Source: Acanthamoeba sp. SK_2022b
Lineage: Eukaryota > Discosea > Longamoebia > Acanthamoebidae
DNA: 23,273 bases
Reading direction: 5' to 3'
Assembly: GCA_027943245.1 (NCBI GenBank)
Contig: JANDJZ010000927.1
Location: 1 to 23,273 of the forward strand
A program made the position numbers and the translations under genes. Position 1 is the stretch's first letter, and every line of letters begins with the position of its first letter. Of the stretch, positions 1-9,551 are shown piece after piece. A model generated the notes under the pieces. That model had not been told where the DNA came from and did not search any database. It worked only from the letters and a program-made list of their open reading frames with translations.

Positions 1-2270
1 TGTTGTGGTGTTGTGTTGGTGTTGTGGTGATGTAGTGGTGTTGTGGTGGTGTGGGGATGGTGGTGTGATGATGTTGTGATAGTGTTGTGGTGTGGTGATG
101 GTGTAGTGATGGTGTGGTGTTGTGGTGTGATGGTGTTGTGGTAGTGGTGTGGTGCTGGTGTTGTGATAGTGGTGTGGTGATGGTGTTGAGATGGTGTGGT
201 GGTGTTGTGATGGTGATGATGGTGTTGTGATGGTGGTGTTGTGATGGTGTGGTGGTCTGGTGGTGTTGTGATGGTGTGGTGGTGTTGTGATGGTGGTGTT
301 GTGATGGTGTGGTGATGGTGTTGTGATTGTGTTGTAATGGTGTTGTGATGGTGTTGTAATGGTGTTGTTATGCTGGTGTGATGGTGTTGGTGTTGTGGTG
401 ATGGTGTTGTGCTGGTGTGGTGATAGTGTTGTGGTGGTGTTGTGGTGGTGTGAGGGTGTTGTGATAGTGTTGGTGTTGTGATGGTGTGGTGGTGTTGTGA
501 TGGTGTGGTGGTGTTGTAATGGTGTGATGGTGTTGTGATGGTGGTGTTATGCTGGTGTGATGGTGTTGTGGTGGTGTTGTGGTGGTGTGATGGTAGTGTT
601 GTGATGGTGTTGTGGTGTTGTTGTGATGGTGTTGTGATGGTGTGGTGGTGTTGTGATGGTGGTGGTGATGGTGTGTGGTAGTGGGGTGTGGTGGTGTGGT
701 GGAGTGTGGTGGTGTGATGATGTGGTGGTGGTGGTGTGATGATGTGGTGGTGGTCTGGTGGTGTTGTGTGGTGATGTGCTGATGTGGTGGTGGTGGTGTG
801 ATGATGTGGTGATGTTGTTCTGGTGTGGTGTTGTGATGGTGTTGTGGTGTTGTGGTGGTTGTGGTGATGTGGTGATGTTGTGGTGTTGTTGTGGTGGTGT
901 TGTTTGTAGTGATTTTATGGTGTGGTTGTGGTGGTGATGTGGCGATGTTGTTGTGGTGTTGTTTGTAGTGGTTGTGGTGATGTGGTGATGTTGTGGTGAT
1001 GTTGTGGTGATGCTGTGGTTGTGGTCTGTTGTTGTGGTGTGTGTTGTTGTAGTGATTTTGTGGTGCGGTTGTGGTGATATGGGGCGGCTCTGGTGATGCT
1101 GTGGTGATGCTGTGGTGTTGTGGTGGTATGTTGATTTGTTTTTGTTTTGGTGATGTAGTGGTTTTGTGGTGGAGTTGTGGTGTTGTGGGTGTTGTGGTGA
1201 TGTGGTGGTGGTGGTGATGTTGTGCTGGTGGTGCTGTTGGTGATGGTGTGGTGTTGTTTTGGTGTTGCAGGTTTGTGGTGTAGTGATGTTGTGGTGTTGT
1301 GCCGATGTTGTTGTGGTTGTGGTGTGGTGTTGTGGTGATGGTGTTGTGATGTTGTGGTGATGTGGTGATGTTGTGGTGGTGATGTTGTGGTGTTGTAGTG
1401 TTGTGGTGATTTTGTGGTGATGTGGTGATGTTGTGGTGTGTTGTGGTTGTCGTGGTGGTGGGGTGGTGTGGTGATGTTGTGATGTTGTGGTGGTGGGGGT
1501 GGTGTGGTGGTGGGGGTGGTGTGGTGATGTTGTGCTGTTGTGGTGGTGTAGTTGTGTTGTGGTGTGGTGTTGGTGTTGTGGTTGTGTTGTGGTGGTGTAG
1601 TGTTGTTGTGGTGGTGGCATTGTGGTGTTGTGATGATGCTGTGATGTTGTGGTGTTGGGAGATGTTGTTGGGATGTTGTTGTGGTGCCACTGTGTAACAT
1701 GTTGGTGTTGTGGTGATACTGTGGTGGTGTTGTGGTGATGGTGTGGTGCGTGGTGTTGTGGTGTTGTGGTACTGTGGTGCTGTTATGATGGTGGTGTGGT
1801 GATGGTGTGGTGATGTGTGGTGCTGTGGTGTTGTGGAGATGTTGGTGTGATGCTGTGAGATGGTGTGGTGTTGTGGTGGTGTTGTGATATTGTGGTGGTA
1901 GTGATCGTTGTGGTCCTGGTGTGGTGAGTTTGTGGTGCTGGTGTTGATGTTGTTGGTGTTGTGTTGTTATGGTGCTTGTGGTGCTGTTGTGGTGGTGTTA
2001 TGGTGATGTTTAAGTGATGTTGTTAGTGTGGTGATGTTGTGGTGATGGTGATGTGGTGAGGTGTGTGTGTTGTGGTGCTGTGGTGGTGGGGTGATGTTGG
2101 GGTGTTTTTATGGTGCTGATGTGGTGATGCTGTGGTGGTGTTGGATTGTTGTGGTGATGGTGTGTTGGTGGTGGTGGTGCAGTGTTGTGGTGGTGCTGGT
2201 GTCATACTGTGGTTGTTGTGGCATTGTGGTTTTGATGGTGGTGTTGGTGTGGTGTTTGTTGTGATGTGTG
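1..2270. repeat. GT-only low-complexity array
   Basis: About 2.3 kb in which the plus strand is almost entirely G and T with scattered A and very few C. It is built from drifting words such as TTGTGGTGATG, GTGGTGTTGTGATGG and TGGTGTGGTGG. No single fixed period holds, so it is a degenerate minisatellite rather than a clean tandem repeat. The minus strand stays open for hundreds of codons only because a CA-rich strand without TA, TGA or TAG words encodes His, Thr, Pro, Gln and Asn; I do not regard those frames as genes. The array stops at a copia-derived fragment near 2271. Confidence 0.9.
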
Positions 2271-2324
2271 CTTTTCGTGTGATAGTAAGTAAGGTATGCA
2301 GTGTGAAAAGACAGAAGGCAGAGT
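2271..2324 (-). other. Possible LTR end remnant beside copia copy 1
   Basis: A short non-array stretch lies directly 3' (minus strand) of the RNase H tail of copia copy 1. It shares a GTATGCAGTG-like word and flanking bases with the LTR-like sequence at 3736-3790. If homologous, most of the LTR here has been deleted, fusing the RNase H tail to the far LTR end. The similarity is short and I rate it weak. Confidence 0.3.
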
Positions 2325-3258
2325 GGCCATGTGCCCTCTACTGAGAGCCTCTGTGAGCATGTTGGCCAGCATAATCAAAGTAGACATATGATGTGGGCTG
2401 ATTGTCTTGTTGGCCAGGTTCTCACATATCAATGCCAGTTTTTTCTGTGTGTTTTGAGTGTTGGTGATATTTGCTGGGTCATTACGCTGCAATTGTCAGG
2501 GCACTCTTGTTATTGCAGAAGATGTGTGTTCTGCTTGATCAGTCAAGTCCTAGGACATTGTAGAAGTGGCTGAGGAAGATTGCATGCTTGATGGCTTTGG
2601 CCAGTGCGTTGAGTTTGGCTTTGGCAGTCAATGTAGCAATGCAGCTCTGATTCTTTGCTCTCCAGTAGACTGGGCCACCTGTGCTATTGAAGAGGAGATG
2701 GTGGACGTTGACTTGCATGTAAACTTGTCTCCTGCCCAATCCACATCTGAAAAGCCTGGTAGTGAGGCTGCAAGTGTCTGGCATGTATTGTGTTGCTAGC
2801 TCTTGCATGCCACGCAGATACCTGAATAGGTGTTTCACTGCAGCCCAGTGTTCCCCCCCATAGGCGTTAAGATGCCTGCTGAGGACACAGGTCATGTATG
2901 CAACATCCAGTTGTGAGGCCAAGGTGATGCAGTTGAGTTGTCCCACAGCCAACCAATATGGGACGCCAATGAACTGGGGCGTCTTCTCAAGTGTAGGGAG
3001 TTGGAGGCTTGGCATGCCAACTGCCCTTGAGGTCACAAAACCAAAGTTGTGTAGTAGTTCTTGTATCTCGCCTGCTTGTTGTAGTTGGACTGATGTGTCT
3101 TTGGTGTTGCACATCACTTCAAGTGACAGAATCAAAGTTGCAATGCTGAGGTCAATCATCTTGAACCTGTTATGAAACACTTTCTTGATCCCAGGTACAA
3201 ACTGTACGTAGTTCTCCTCAGGGAGAGTGGTGTTGAGGAACGCCTTGGTTATGTCCAT
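2325..3258 (-). pseudogene. Ty1/copia polymerase fragment, copy 1 (RT and RNase H, decayed)
   Basis: The minus strand encodes recognisable copia polyprotein blocks in order. First is the RT opening MDITKAFLN, then the post-palm block RFKMIDLS, the connection block around DVAYMTCVLSRHLNAYGG and RYLRG, the RNase H blocks, and a C-terminal tail resembling the usual ADMLTKAL end. The RT palm that should carry the YVDD catalytic pair is missing: FVPG runs almost directly into the post-palm block. The RNase H core GFSDVDWAGDK sits in a different frame from the blocks on both sides, so two frameshifts are present. Gag, protease and integrase are absent, and the fragment is flanked on both sides by GT array. 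It cannot be active. The family assignment is firm; the exact ends are approximate. Confidence 0.85.
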
Positions 3259-3262
3259 CTGG

Positions 3263-3735
3263 TGGACATGATGTTGTGATGGTGTTGTGGTGGTGTTGTA
3301 GTTGTGGGGATATTGTGGTGGTGTGTGGTGGTGTTGTGATGATGTTTTGGTGGTGTGTGGAGGTGTTATGGAGGTGGTGTGGTGTTGTGGTGATGTTATG
3401 GTGATGTTGTGGTGGTTATTTTGCGGTTATGGTGATGTTGTGGTGGCGGTGTGGTTGTGGTGATGATGTTGTGGGGATGTTGTGGTGGTGGTGGTGGTGT
3501 GGTGGTGATGTGATGTGTTGTGTTGTGGTGGTGTTGTGGTGATGTTGTGGTGGTGATTTTGCGGTTGTTGTGGTGATTGTGTGGTGTTGTAACAATGGTG
3601 GTGAGGTGATGTAATAGTGGTGTGGTAGTGTGGTGATGTTGTGGTGATGTAGTGGGTGATGTGGTGGTGGTGGTGGTGATGTGGTGGTGTTGGTGTTGAG
3701 GTGATGTGGTGGTGTTGTGTTGTGAAATAGGCTTG
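3263..3735. repeat. GT-only low-complexity array
   Basis: Same composition as the array at the left edge: G and T on the plus strand in GTTGTGGTGATG-like words. It begins immediately after the RT start of copia copy 1 and runs to the LTR-like sequence at 3736. A 143-codon minus-strand frame here is a composition artefact over most of its length. Confidence 0.85.
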
Positions 3736-3939
3736 TGTGGTGAAGAGTGGAGTATGCAGTGAGAAAGAACAGGGTTCTTACTGTTATTACTGTTTGAGAT
3801 ATTGTTGTAGACGGTTGTGCTACAACATAACTCCTAATCTTAGGCATGCCTTAATGTGCTAGGAACTCATTAAGTCCTACCTCATTTGATGTTCTGGAGT
3901 GACTGTTGCTTAGAGTACCTAATAAGGTAACTCACAACA
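3736..3939 (-). mobile_element. LTR-like sequence of copia copy 2
   Basis: Read on the minus strand this begins TGTTGTGAGTTACC, directly after a purine-rich run (CTTAAGGGGTG) that looks like a polypurine tract. It lies 3' of the decayed RNase H tail of copia copy 2, where a 3' LTR belongs. An inverted, diverged copy occurs at 6362 on the plus strand, sharing the start and internal words such as CAACAGTCACT, CAAATGAGGTAG and CACATTAAGGCATGCCT. The far end merges into the GT array and is approximate. Two copies with the same start, one beside a polypurine-like run, support the LTR call. Confidence 0.55.
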
Positions 3940-4008
3940 CACCCCTTAAGAGTATCAGGAACACCTTACAAGTTTTAACTCAGCACGTAGATCATTCATG
4001 CTCCCTCT

Positions 4009-4745
4009 ACTGAGAGCCTTTGTGAGCATATGGCCTGGCATGATTGGCGTAGACATCTGATGCAGGCTGCTTGTCTCATGGGCCAGGTTCTTGCATATCA
4101 GTGCTAGTTTGATACCATAGTGTTTCAAGTGTCGATGGTATTAACTGGGTAGTGATGCTTTGATTGTCACTCAGTTGAGTGCTAGGTTGTAGAAGTGGCC
4201 AAGGAAGATTGTGTGCTTGATGGCTTTTGCCAGCACATTGAGTTTAGCTTCAGCAGTCAATGTAGCAATGCAGCTCTGGTTCTTTGCTCTCCAGTGGGCT
4301 GCCTGCAATCATGAAGAGGATGCCAAATGTTGACTTGCGTGTTGATTTGTCTCCTGCCCAATCCACATCTGAAAAGCCTCTGGTTATGAGGCCGCTCATG
4401 TCTGGTGTGTTTATCACCGTTCCAACATCTGGTTGTTAGGCCAGGCCGCAACTTGGCCAACCAGTACGGGATGCCAACAAATTCTGGAGGCATCTTCTTT
4501 GAGCGTAGGGAGTTGGAGGCCAGGCTCCATCGGCATGCTGACTGCCTTCAAGGTCACAAAGCCAAAGTCATGCAGTAGTTCTTGTACCTTGCCTGCTTGG
4601 TGTAGCTGGATCAATCCATCTTTGCTGTCACAGATCACTTCAAGTGAAAGTATTGAAGTTGTGATGCCAAAGTCAATCATATTGAACCCATTGTGCACAA
4701 TGATCTTCCTCCTGGCCAGTGCAGGGACCAGTTCAAACGTTCCAT
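4009..4745 (-). pseudogene. Ty1/copia polymerase fragment, copy 2 (decayed)
   Basis: A second copy of the same element in the same orientation as the copy at 2325-3258. It keeps the post-palm RT block (NMIDFG, then LSLEVICDSKDG), a QLPTL block, the RNase H core GFSDVDWAGDK followed by STRKSTFGILF, and a WRAKNQ block. It is more truncated at its 5' end than copy 1. It also lacks the region between the PYWLA block and RNase H that copy 1 retains. A frameshift separates the RNase H core from WRAKNQ. The nucleotide match to copy 1 continues through the non-coding 3' part. It is a dead fragment between arrays of opposite strand bias. Confidence 0.83.
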
Positions 4746-4916
4746 TCACCACCACAGTACCACAATACCACCAGAGCAACACCCAAGCAAGCCACACCCA
4801 CCACAACATCACTACCACAACACCACCACCACCACCACCACACCCACCACAACACCACCACCACCACCACCACACCACAACATATCCACAACAACACCCC
4901 AATGCACCACAACAGG
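4746..4916. repeat. CA-rich array segment, strand-flipped
   Basis: The plus strand switches here to CCACCACAACACC-type sequence, the complement of the neighbouring GT arrays. The switch at the right end, near 4916, is abrupt (CCACAACAGGTGGTGATG), so the two arms could fold back on each other. Confidence 0.85.
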
Positions 4917-5606
4917 TGGTGATGTTGTGGTGTAATGGGGATGTTCTGGTGTTGTGGTGGTGTTGTATAATTGATTTGGAGTAGTGGTGATGTTGTGCTG
5001 ATGGTGTGGTGTTGGTGGGTGCTTTTGTGGTATTGTGGTGATGTTGTGGGGAAGTTGTGGTGACGGTGTGATGGTGTGGTGTGATGTTGTGGTGATGTTA
5101 TGGGGATGTTGTGGTGATGGTGTGTGATGGTATGGTGTGGTGTTGTAGTGATATTGTGGTCAAGGTGGAGTGAGGTTGTGGTGGTGTTGTGGTGTGGTGG
5201 TGATGTTGTGGTGGTGCTGAAGGAAGAGGTGTTGTGGTGGTGTTGTGGTGTTGTTGTTGGTGATGTTGTGGAGGTGTGTGGTGTTGTGGTGAGGTCATGG
5301 TGGTGTGGTGATGGTGTGGTGGTGTAGTATTGTGATAGTGGTGTTGTGGTGGTGTTTTGGCGTTGTAGTTTTGGTGATGGTGTGGTATTGCAATGGTGTT
5401 TTGGTGGTGATGGTGTTGTGGTGTGGTGGTGGTGTTGTGGTGATGGTGTTGTAGTGTGGTGGTGGATAGTGGTGTTGTGGTGGTGTTTTGGCGTTGTAGT
5501 TTTGGTGATGGTGTGGTATTGCAATGGTGTTTTGGTGGTGATGGTGTTGTGGTGTGGTGATGGCGTGGTAGTGTGGTGATGTGGGGTTGGTGTGGTGCTG
5601 TTGTGG
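4917..5606. repeat. GT-only array with an internal 131-bp duplication
   Basis: GT-type low-complexity sequence. Inside it, a 95-nt stretch at 5334-5428 (from GATAGTGGTGTTGTGG on) recurs without visible change at 5465-5559, an offset of 131 bp. The rest of the array is much more scrambled, so this duplication is recent. Confidence 0.85.
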
Positions 5607-5608
5607 TA

Positions 5609-5798
5609 AACTGAGTGTTCAGGAAAATGAGACACTGCCCCTTCTCAAAATGTATCACAACACCACCCCATACATTTTGTCCACAGTTTTCAACAGTCAA
5701 ATCAGCAGTCATGCAGCTGTAGACATGTAGGACACCTCCCCAGACAGATGCTGTCTACAGAAAAAGAGTCTGTGTCTCATTTTCCTGAACACTGAGTT
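5609..5798. mobile_element. Candidate MITE with 27-bp terminal inverted repeats
   Basis: The 27 bases at 5609-5635 (AACTGAGTGTTCAGGAAAAT and on) are the reverse complement of 5772-5798 with a single mismatch. They enclose about 136 bp that encodes nothing. TA dinucleotides lie just outside, at 5607-5608 and 5801-5802, which would suit Tc1/mariner-type insertion, although one end is two bases off. The element interrupts a GT array. A short nonautonomous DNA transposon is the simplest reading; a chance hairpin of this length is unlikely. Confidence 0.6.
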
Positions 5799-5802
5799 GA
5801 TA

Positions 5803-5958
5803 ATGTGGAGGTGTGGTGATGTGGTGGTGGTGCTGCTGGTGCTGGTGGTTGTGGTGTGGTGGTGGTGGTGCAGATGGTTGTGGTGTGGCAGTGTTGTGTT
5901 GTGGTGTTGATGTTGTGCTGATGTTGTTGATGTTGTTGATGTTGTTGATGTTGTGATC
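5803..5958. repeat. GT-only array segment
   Basis: Continuation of the GT array beyond the MITE-like element. It ends with four GTTGATGTT-type units before the strand bias reverses at about 5960. Confidence 0.8.
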
Positions 5959-5989
5959 AACCTCCCACCACCACACCACCACACACCCC

Positions 5990-6175
5990 CATCCCCAGAT
6001 CCCAGAGGGGACCCCCTTCCCATATTGGGGTAGGGCCTATGGCCCGCCTGTTTGTGTTTGTGTGTGTATGGCCTGCCTGGTGGAAGGGGGCGTGTGTTGG
6101 TGTGTTGAGTTAGAGGGCGCCAACACCATTGATTTCCTGGCCACTCCCAGGAGGGGGCGGTGAAGCCTGATCACA
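5990..6175. other. Unique-sequence island inside the repeat domain
   Basis: About 185 bp of ordinary mixed composition (GGGTAGGGCCTATGGCCCGC, later GGCGCCAACACC) between arrays. It holds no open frame of note and no recognisable domain. It may be a remnant of another element. Confidence 0.4.
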
Positions 6176-6361
6176 ACATCACACCATGACATCACCACTA
6201 CACCACATCACTACCACAACAACACCACAGCACCACCACAACATCACCACAACACCACAACACCACTACAGAACCACAACATCACCCCAACACCATAATG
6301 CAACTACAACACCTCCACAACATCAAGACCATACCACCACCACAACACTACAACACCACAC
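6176..6361. repeat. CA-rich array segment
   Basis: ACAACACCAC-type sequence on the plus strand, the flipped orientation relative to 1-2270. It leads directly into the LTR-like sequence at 6362. Confidence 0.85.
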
Positions 6362-6545
6362 TGTTGTGAGTTCTCCTTATATGGAACTCTAAACAACAGT
6401 CACTATGGAACACCAAATGAGGTAGAAGCACATTAAGGCATGCCTTGAAGGCAGGAGTTATGTCATAGCATTACTGTCTACAATGTATACTGCATTACTA
6501 AAACTTCTCACCTCACTGTAAACCTTATACAGTGAAAGGTATAGA
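6362..6545 (+). mobile_element. Solo LTR-like fragment, inverted copy of 3736-3939
   Basis: Begins TGTTGTGAGTTCTCC. It matches the reverse complement of 3736-3939 in several blocks in the same order: CAACAGTCACT, CAAATGAGGTAG, CACATTAAGGCATGCCT, then GGAGTTATGT. No copia coding sequence adjoins it, so it would be a solo LTR or a broken copy. The 3' end is approximate. Confidence 0.5.
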
Positions 6546-6985
6546 GTAACTACAACATGTACATCACAACACCATAACACCACAACAACACCACCACCAC
6601 CACAACACCACAGCACCACCACAACAACAACATCACACAAGCACCACAACACCACACCACTACAATAATTCCACAACTACATAACAACATCACCACAACA
6701 CCACATTATCACCACAACACCACCACAACAACACCACGCCATCACCACAACATCTCCACACCAAACCATGCACTTTTTACTGTGTGCACCACACCAGGTA
6801 CCGTATCTGCAATATGCACCACTCACCAAACCATACACCACATCATGCACTATACCCCTACATGCACTACACCATGCATCATGCACCACACCACCACACC
6901 ATACACCACCCCACTACAAATAATACAACACAATACTGTTATTCCACAGCAGCCACAATGTATTCACCATACCACACACTGTGAA
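6546..6985. repeat. CA-rich array grading into ATGCACCACACC-type repeats
   Basis: First ACAACACCAC-type repeats. From about 6770 a different flavour appears, with ATGCACC, ACCATACACC and CATGCACTACACC words. No gene is visible. The array ends about 40 bp before the stop codon of the CUE-CAP gene. Confidence 0.8.
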
Positions 6986-7024
6986 CAAACATTGTCCCAC
7001 TGAGCAACCTTTTCTATGTATTTG

Positions 7025-7663
7025 TCAGTCAGAAAAAAGCTGTGTCAGATAGTAGTGTCCCTGTGCGTTGCAGTAGACAGCAATTGCACAGCGACTGACA
7101 AGGGGGCACAGAAGATTTCTGCGATGCCCAGGCGAGTGAATCCAGCCATCCACAGCTGTACCAGCAACATCAGCAGCACCTTGGGAATAGGCTACGTTCT
7201 CCGCCATATGTTGTGGCTGGTAAGGCACTGCCTGCATTCTCTCCTTGAACCCAGAATGTCCAAGCTCAACCCTGCCAGTACCCATACCTACAACACAAAA
7301 AGTTAGCCACAGGCCTGAGCTCCTTGTAAAGGCTAAGGGAAGCGCACTGTGGCTGTGCTGAAGGCCAATTTTGTAGAGGACATCCTCCCAGCAAAGGGGT
7401 TGGAGGCCATTACGCTGCCGAAAGTCGTTGGTCAGAATAAGACACTCCCGGCCAATCTTTTCTATGTGCGGCATGTCCCTAGCTGCTTTGGAGTAAAACC
7501 AATGAGTCGGAGGTTTGCACATCGGGCAGAGACAAGAAGCAAAACCTCTAGTTCTGTCTTCTGGCTTGTGCTTCAGATCAGCAAGGGCCATGGCCTTCTT
7601 CCTCTGCGCTGAGCAACCCCACCGGGCATGTTGCTTTGACCTTGCGTCCAAACCTTGCCAATT

Positions 7664-7732
<69 letters not shown>

Positions 7733-8397
7733 GAAAAGCGTCAGGGAACTGCCAGGGGTAACAGCCTTGCCTGACATCCTTAATTTGTTGCCAAAGCCCA
7801 AGTTCAAAGCCCTTGCCCTCCTGTGTATCCCCTGTAGTTCGGTCGTGCCTGCGAGGAAAAATCAATAAGGAGCTTCAAGAGGGAAAAGCCGGATGCTTGA
7901 CCTGTTGTTGCTGGCTGATTCGTTTCGCCATTGTTCTTTGTGTTGCTTACGGATGCTCTCCATTTGCTCCTGGAGGCTTGCAGCTCTCTGTTCTCTGGTT
8001 GATGAGGGGGGGACCAGCACCAGCTCTCCCTCCGGCTGCGCTCGAATCTGGCGGTGCGTACAAGCAGCTTTCATCAGCACCTTTACACACCGAGGTACTA
8101 CAAGATGGCACAAGAGTACCCTTTCACTTCCATCAATGCCATGGGGCTGAGGCCGGGAAGGCAGCAGGATAGCCGAGGAATCACCTTGCATAGAGAGAAG
8201 CTCATCGACCAGCGATTCTACAGAGCACTCGCCGCCTGCGCTGTTCTCGACCGCGGAGTGCCCAGACAAAAGGAGTGGGACTCAGCGCGTAGTTGCATCA
8301 ATCAATCTCATACGTACCTGGCTACAACGTCAGCAAGAAGGCTAGGGTCAAGGGCGGGAAACAGCTCTCGCAAAAGGAGCAAGGTAGCGTCGGCCAT
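7025..8397 (-). CDS. CUE-domain and CAP/SCP-domain protein
   Basis: Six-exon model: 8397-8318, 8240-8185, 8067-7902, 7848-7731, 7603-7348, 7287-7025, giving 312 residues with every junction in phase. The N-terminus carries a CUE-like ubiquitin-binding domain: ELFPALDPSLLADVV continues across intron 1 into GGECSVESLVDELLSM. A charged helical stretch follows (EQMESIRKQHKEQW). The C-terminal half is a CAP domain (CRISP/PR-1/SCP family): TNDFRQRNGLQPLCW, LGHSGFKERM, AENVA, GWIHSPGHRRNLL and YYLTQLF, including the conserved His, Glu and His positions. The junction HSHS|MGTGRVELGH across intron 5 fits the family well. No signal peptide is visible, so the CAP domain may be cytosolic, as in GAPR-1-type proteins. 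The start of exon 5 is the least certain point, because the preceding intron is a GT/AC microsatellite. Splitting into two genes is possible but not needed. Confidence 0.75.
7666..7730. repeat. (CA)n microsatellite in a CUE-CAP intron
   Basis: About 65 bp of pure CA, read as GT on the coding strand. It starts exactly at the proposed donor (CGA|GTGTGT), so any GT in the run could act as the donor and the splice site is intrinsically ambiguous. Confidence 0.9.
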
Positions 8398-8651
8398 AGC
8401 GATGCAGATCGGCTGATCTTGATTGTTGTTGTTGTTGTTGTTGTTTAATGCGGACAGGGTGCAGCCCCGATTTTGGGGTCTACTAGTTTTCACCTTGCGT
8501 CCTCTTGATGTGCTTCGGTTCAGGAGAAAAGACAAGGAAAAGGGAAATAAAAAAACATTTGGCAGATTCAAGCCTCCCGCCGTTTCTCCGGGAATACACG
8601 TCACTAAAAGCATCCACGGACGCGCTGCGCGAGGCCAGACACAGCCTTGGC

Positions 8652-9426
8652 TCAGGTTCCTCCCGATGGTTCCTCTTGATCTCCTTGGTCGCCGTGGAAA
8701 AGGGGGTGAGTAAGGATGTCCTGCCAGAGCTTTTGGTCCTCGTCAATAAAATCCTTGAGGGCGGACAAGAGCTCGTGCTTCTCCTTGCCCTGCTGCGTGT
8801 GTTCTGCTACCAGCTCCCGCAGACGCTCTCGCTGGCCACCGATCTTGTCTTGAAGGAGGACCGCCATCATCTGACGATCGCGTGCAAATGCGTCGTGTGC
8901 CCTAAACAGAGGTTCATCCCGCTTTGCCTGCCTCCTCTCGGTCCGTGAGAAGAAGACCACCCATCCACCCACCCAACCACCCGAGGCAAGAAAGAGCCAA
9001 AGCAGACAAAGAAGGGCACCGTGCCTGCAGCTGTCTCACCGCGGTGTCAACCTGCTTGCGTACTTCGCGTGCCATCATGTCCTGGAAATGCGCTCTGTCC
9101 ACCACGAGGTGCTCTGCCGCCACCACCACCGCCGTGGTTGCTCAGCGCAGCTTCTGGCACCTCCTCCCCTCAACCAACGTGTCTCTCTGCGGGAAGTGTG
9201 CGTGTGTGTGTGTGTGTGTGTGGTGTGTGTGTGTGTGGGTGATACCGGGCTTGGGAAGGGTGGCTAGTTGGTACGGGGGCTGCAGTTGTGCCCGGTCTGT
9301 GACAGGGAGGAGCAGGCTGTACTGGCGCCTTAACTCTTCTGTGGAGAGGGAGGCAATGGCATCGGCCGACAGATGACCGATTTTAAAAACCTCGAAAAGG
9401 CCAACATCACCGTCCCCCTGTTCCAT
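8652..9426 (-). CDS. Unrecognised coiled-coil protein, 188 residues
   Basis: Three-exon model: 9426-9246, 9140-9040, 8936-8652, with all junctions in phase (567 nt). I do not recognise the family. The protein begins MEQGDGDVGLFEVFKIGHLS. It has an Ala/Val-rich middle, then a long helical, charged C-terminal half (DKIGGQRERLRELVAEHTQQ, then LLSALKDFIDEDQKLWQDIL) likely to form a coiled coil. No membrane segment or catalytic motif is visible. Intron 1 contains an interrupted GT/AC microsatellite. The start codon lies only 125 bp beyond the stop of the upstream coil gene, so the intergenic space is very short. The phase match at both introns (GTATCA and GTGAGA donors) is the main support for a real gene. 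Confidence 0.65.
9197..9236. repeat. Interrupted (GT)n microsatellite in an intron
   Basis: About 40 bp of GT with a few interruptions, inside intron 1 of the 188-residue coiled-coil gene. Confidence 0.85.
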
Positions 9427-9551
9427 CTTCCGGTGGTGGGTGCAAAAGATCGTTTTCGTTTTTGTTGTTTTGTTTTTTTTTTTTTTTTGGTTAACAAACT
9501 CAAAAAAGAAAATGAGAGAAAAACATGCACCCTTTTTGGCGGTGTCGCTTT

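Noticed and set aside
368..1690. Long minus-strand open frames rich in His, Thr, Pro, Asn and Gln
   Set aside because: They exist in several overlapping frames at once and follow the CA-only composition of the array; no domain, splice pattern or codon signal supports a protein.
1..2270. Telomere or CRISPR array
   Set aside because: No uniform telomeric unit and no constant repeat with unique spacers; the words drift continuously.
4733..5712. Open frames of 200-300 residues on the minus strand
   Set aside because: Composition artefacts of GT/CA arrays; they run through the MITE-like or copia fragments without any consistent product.
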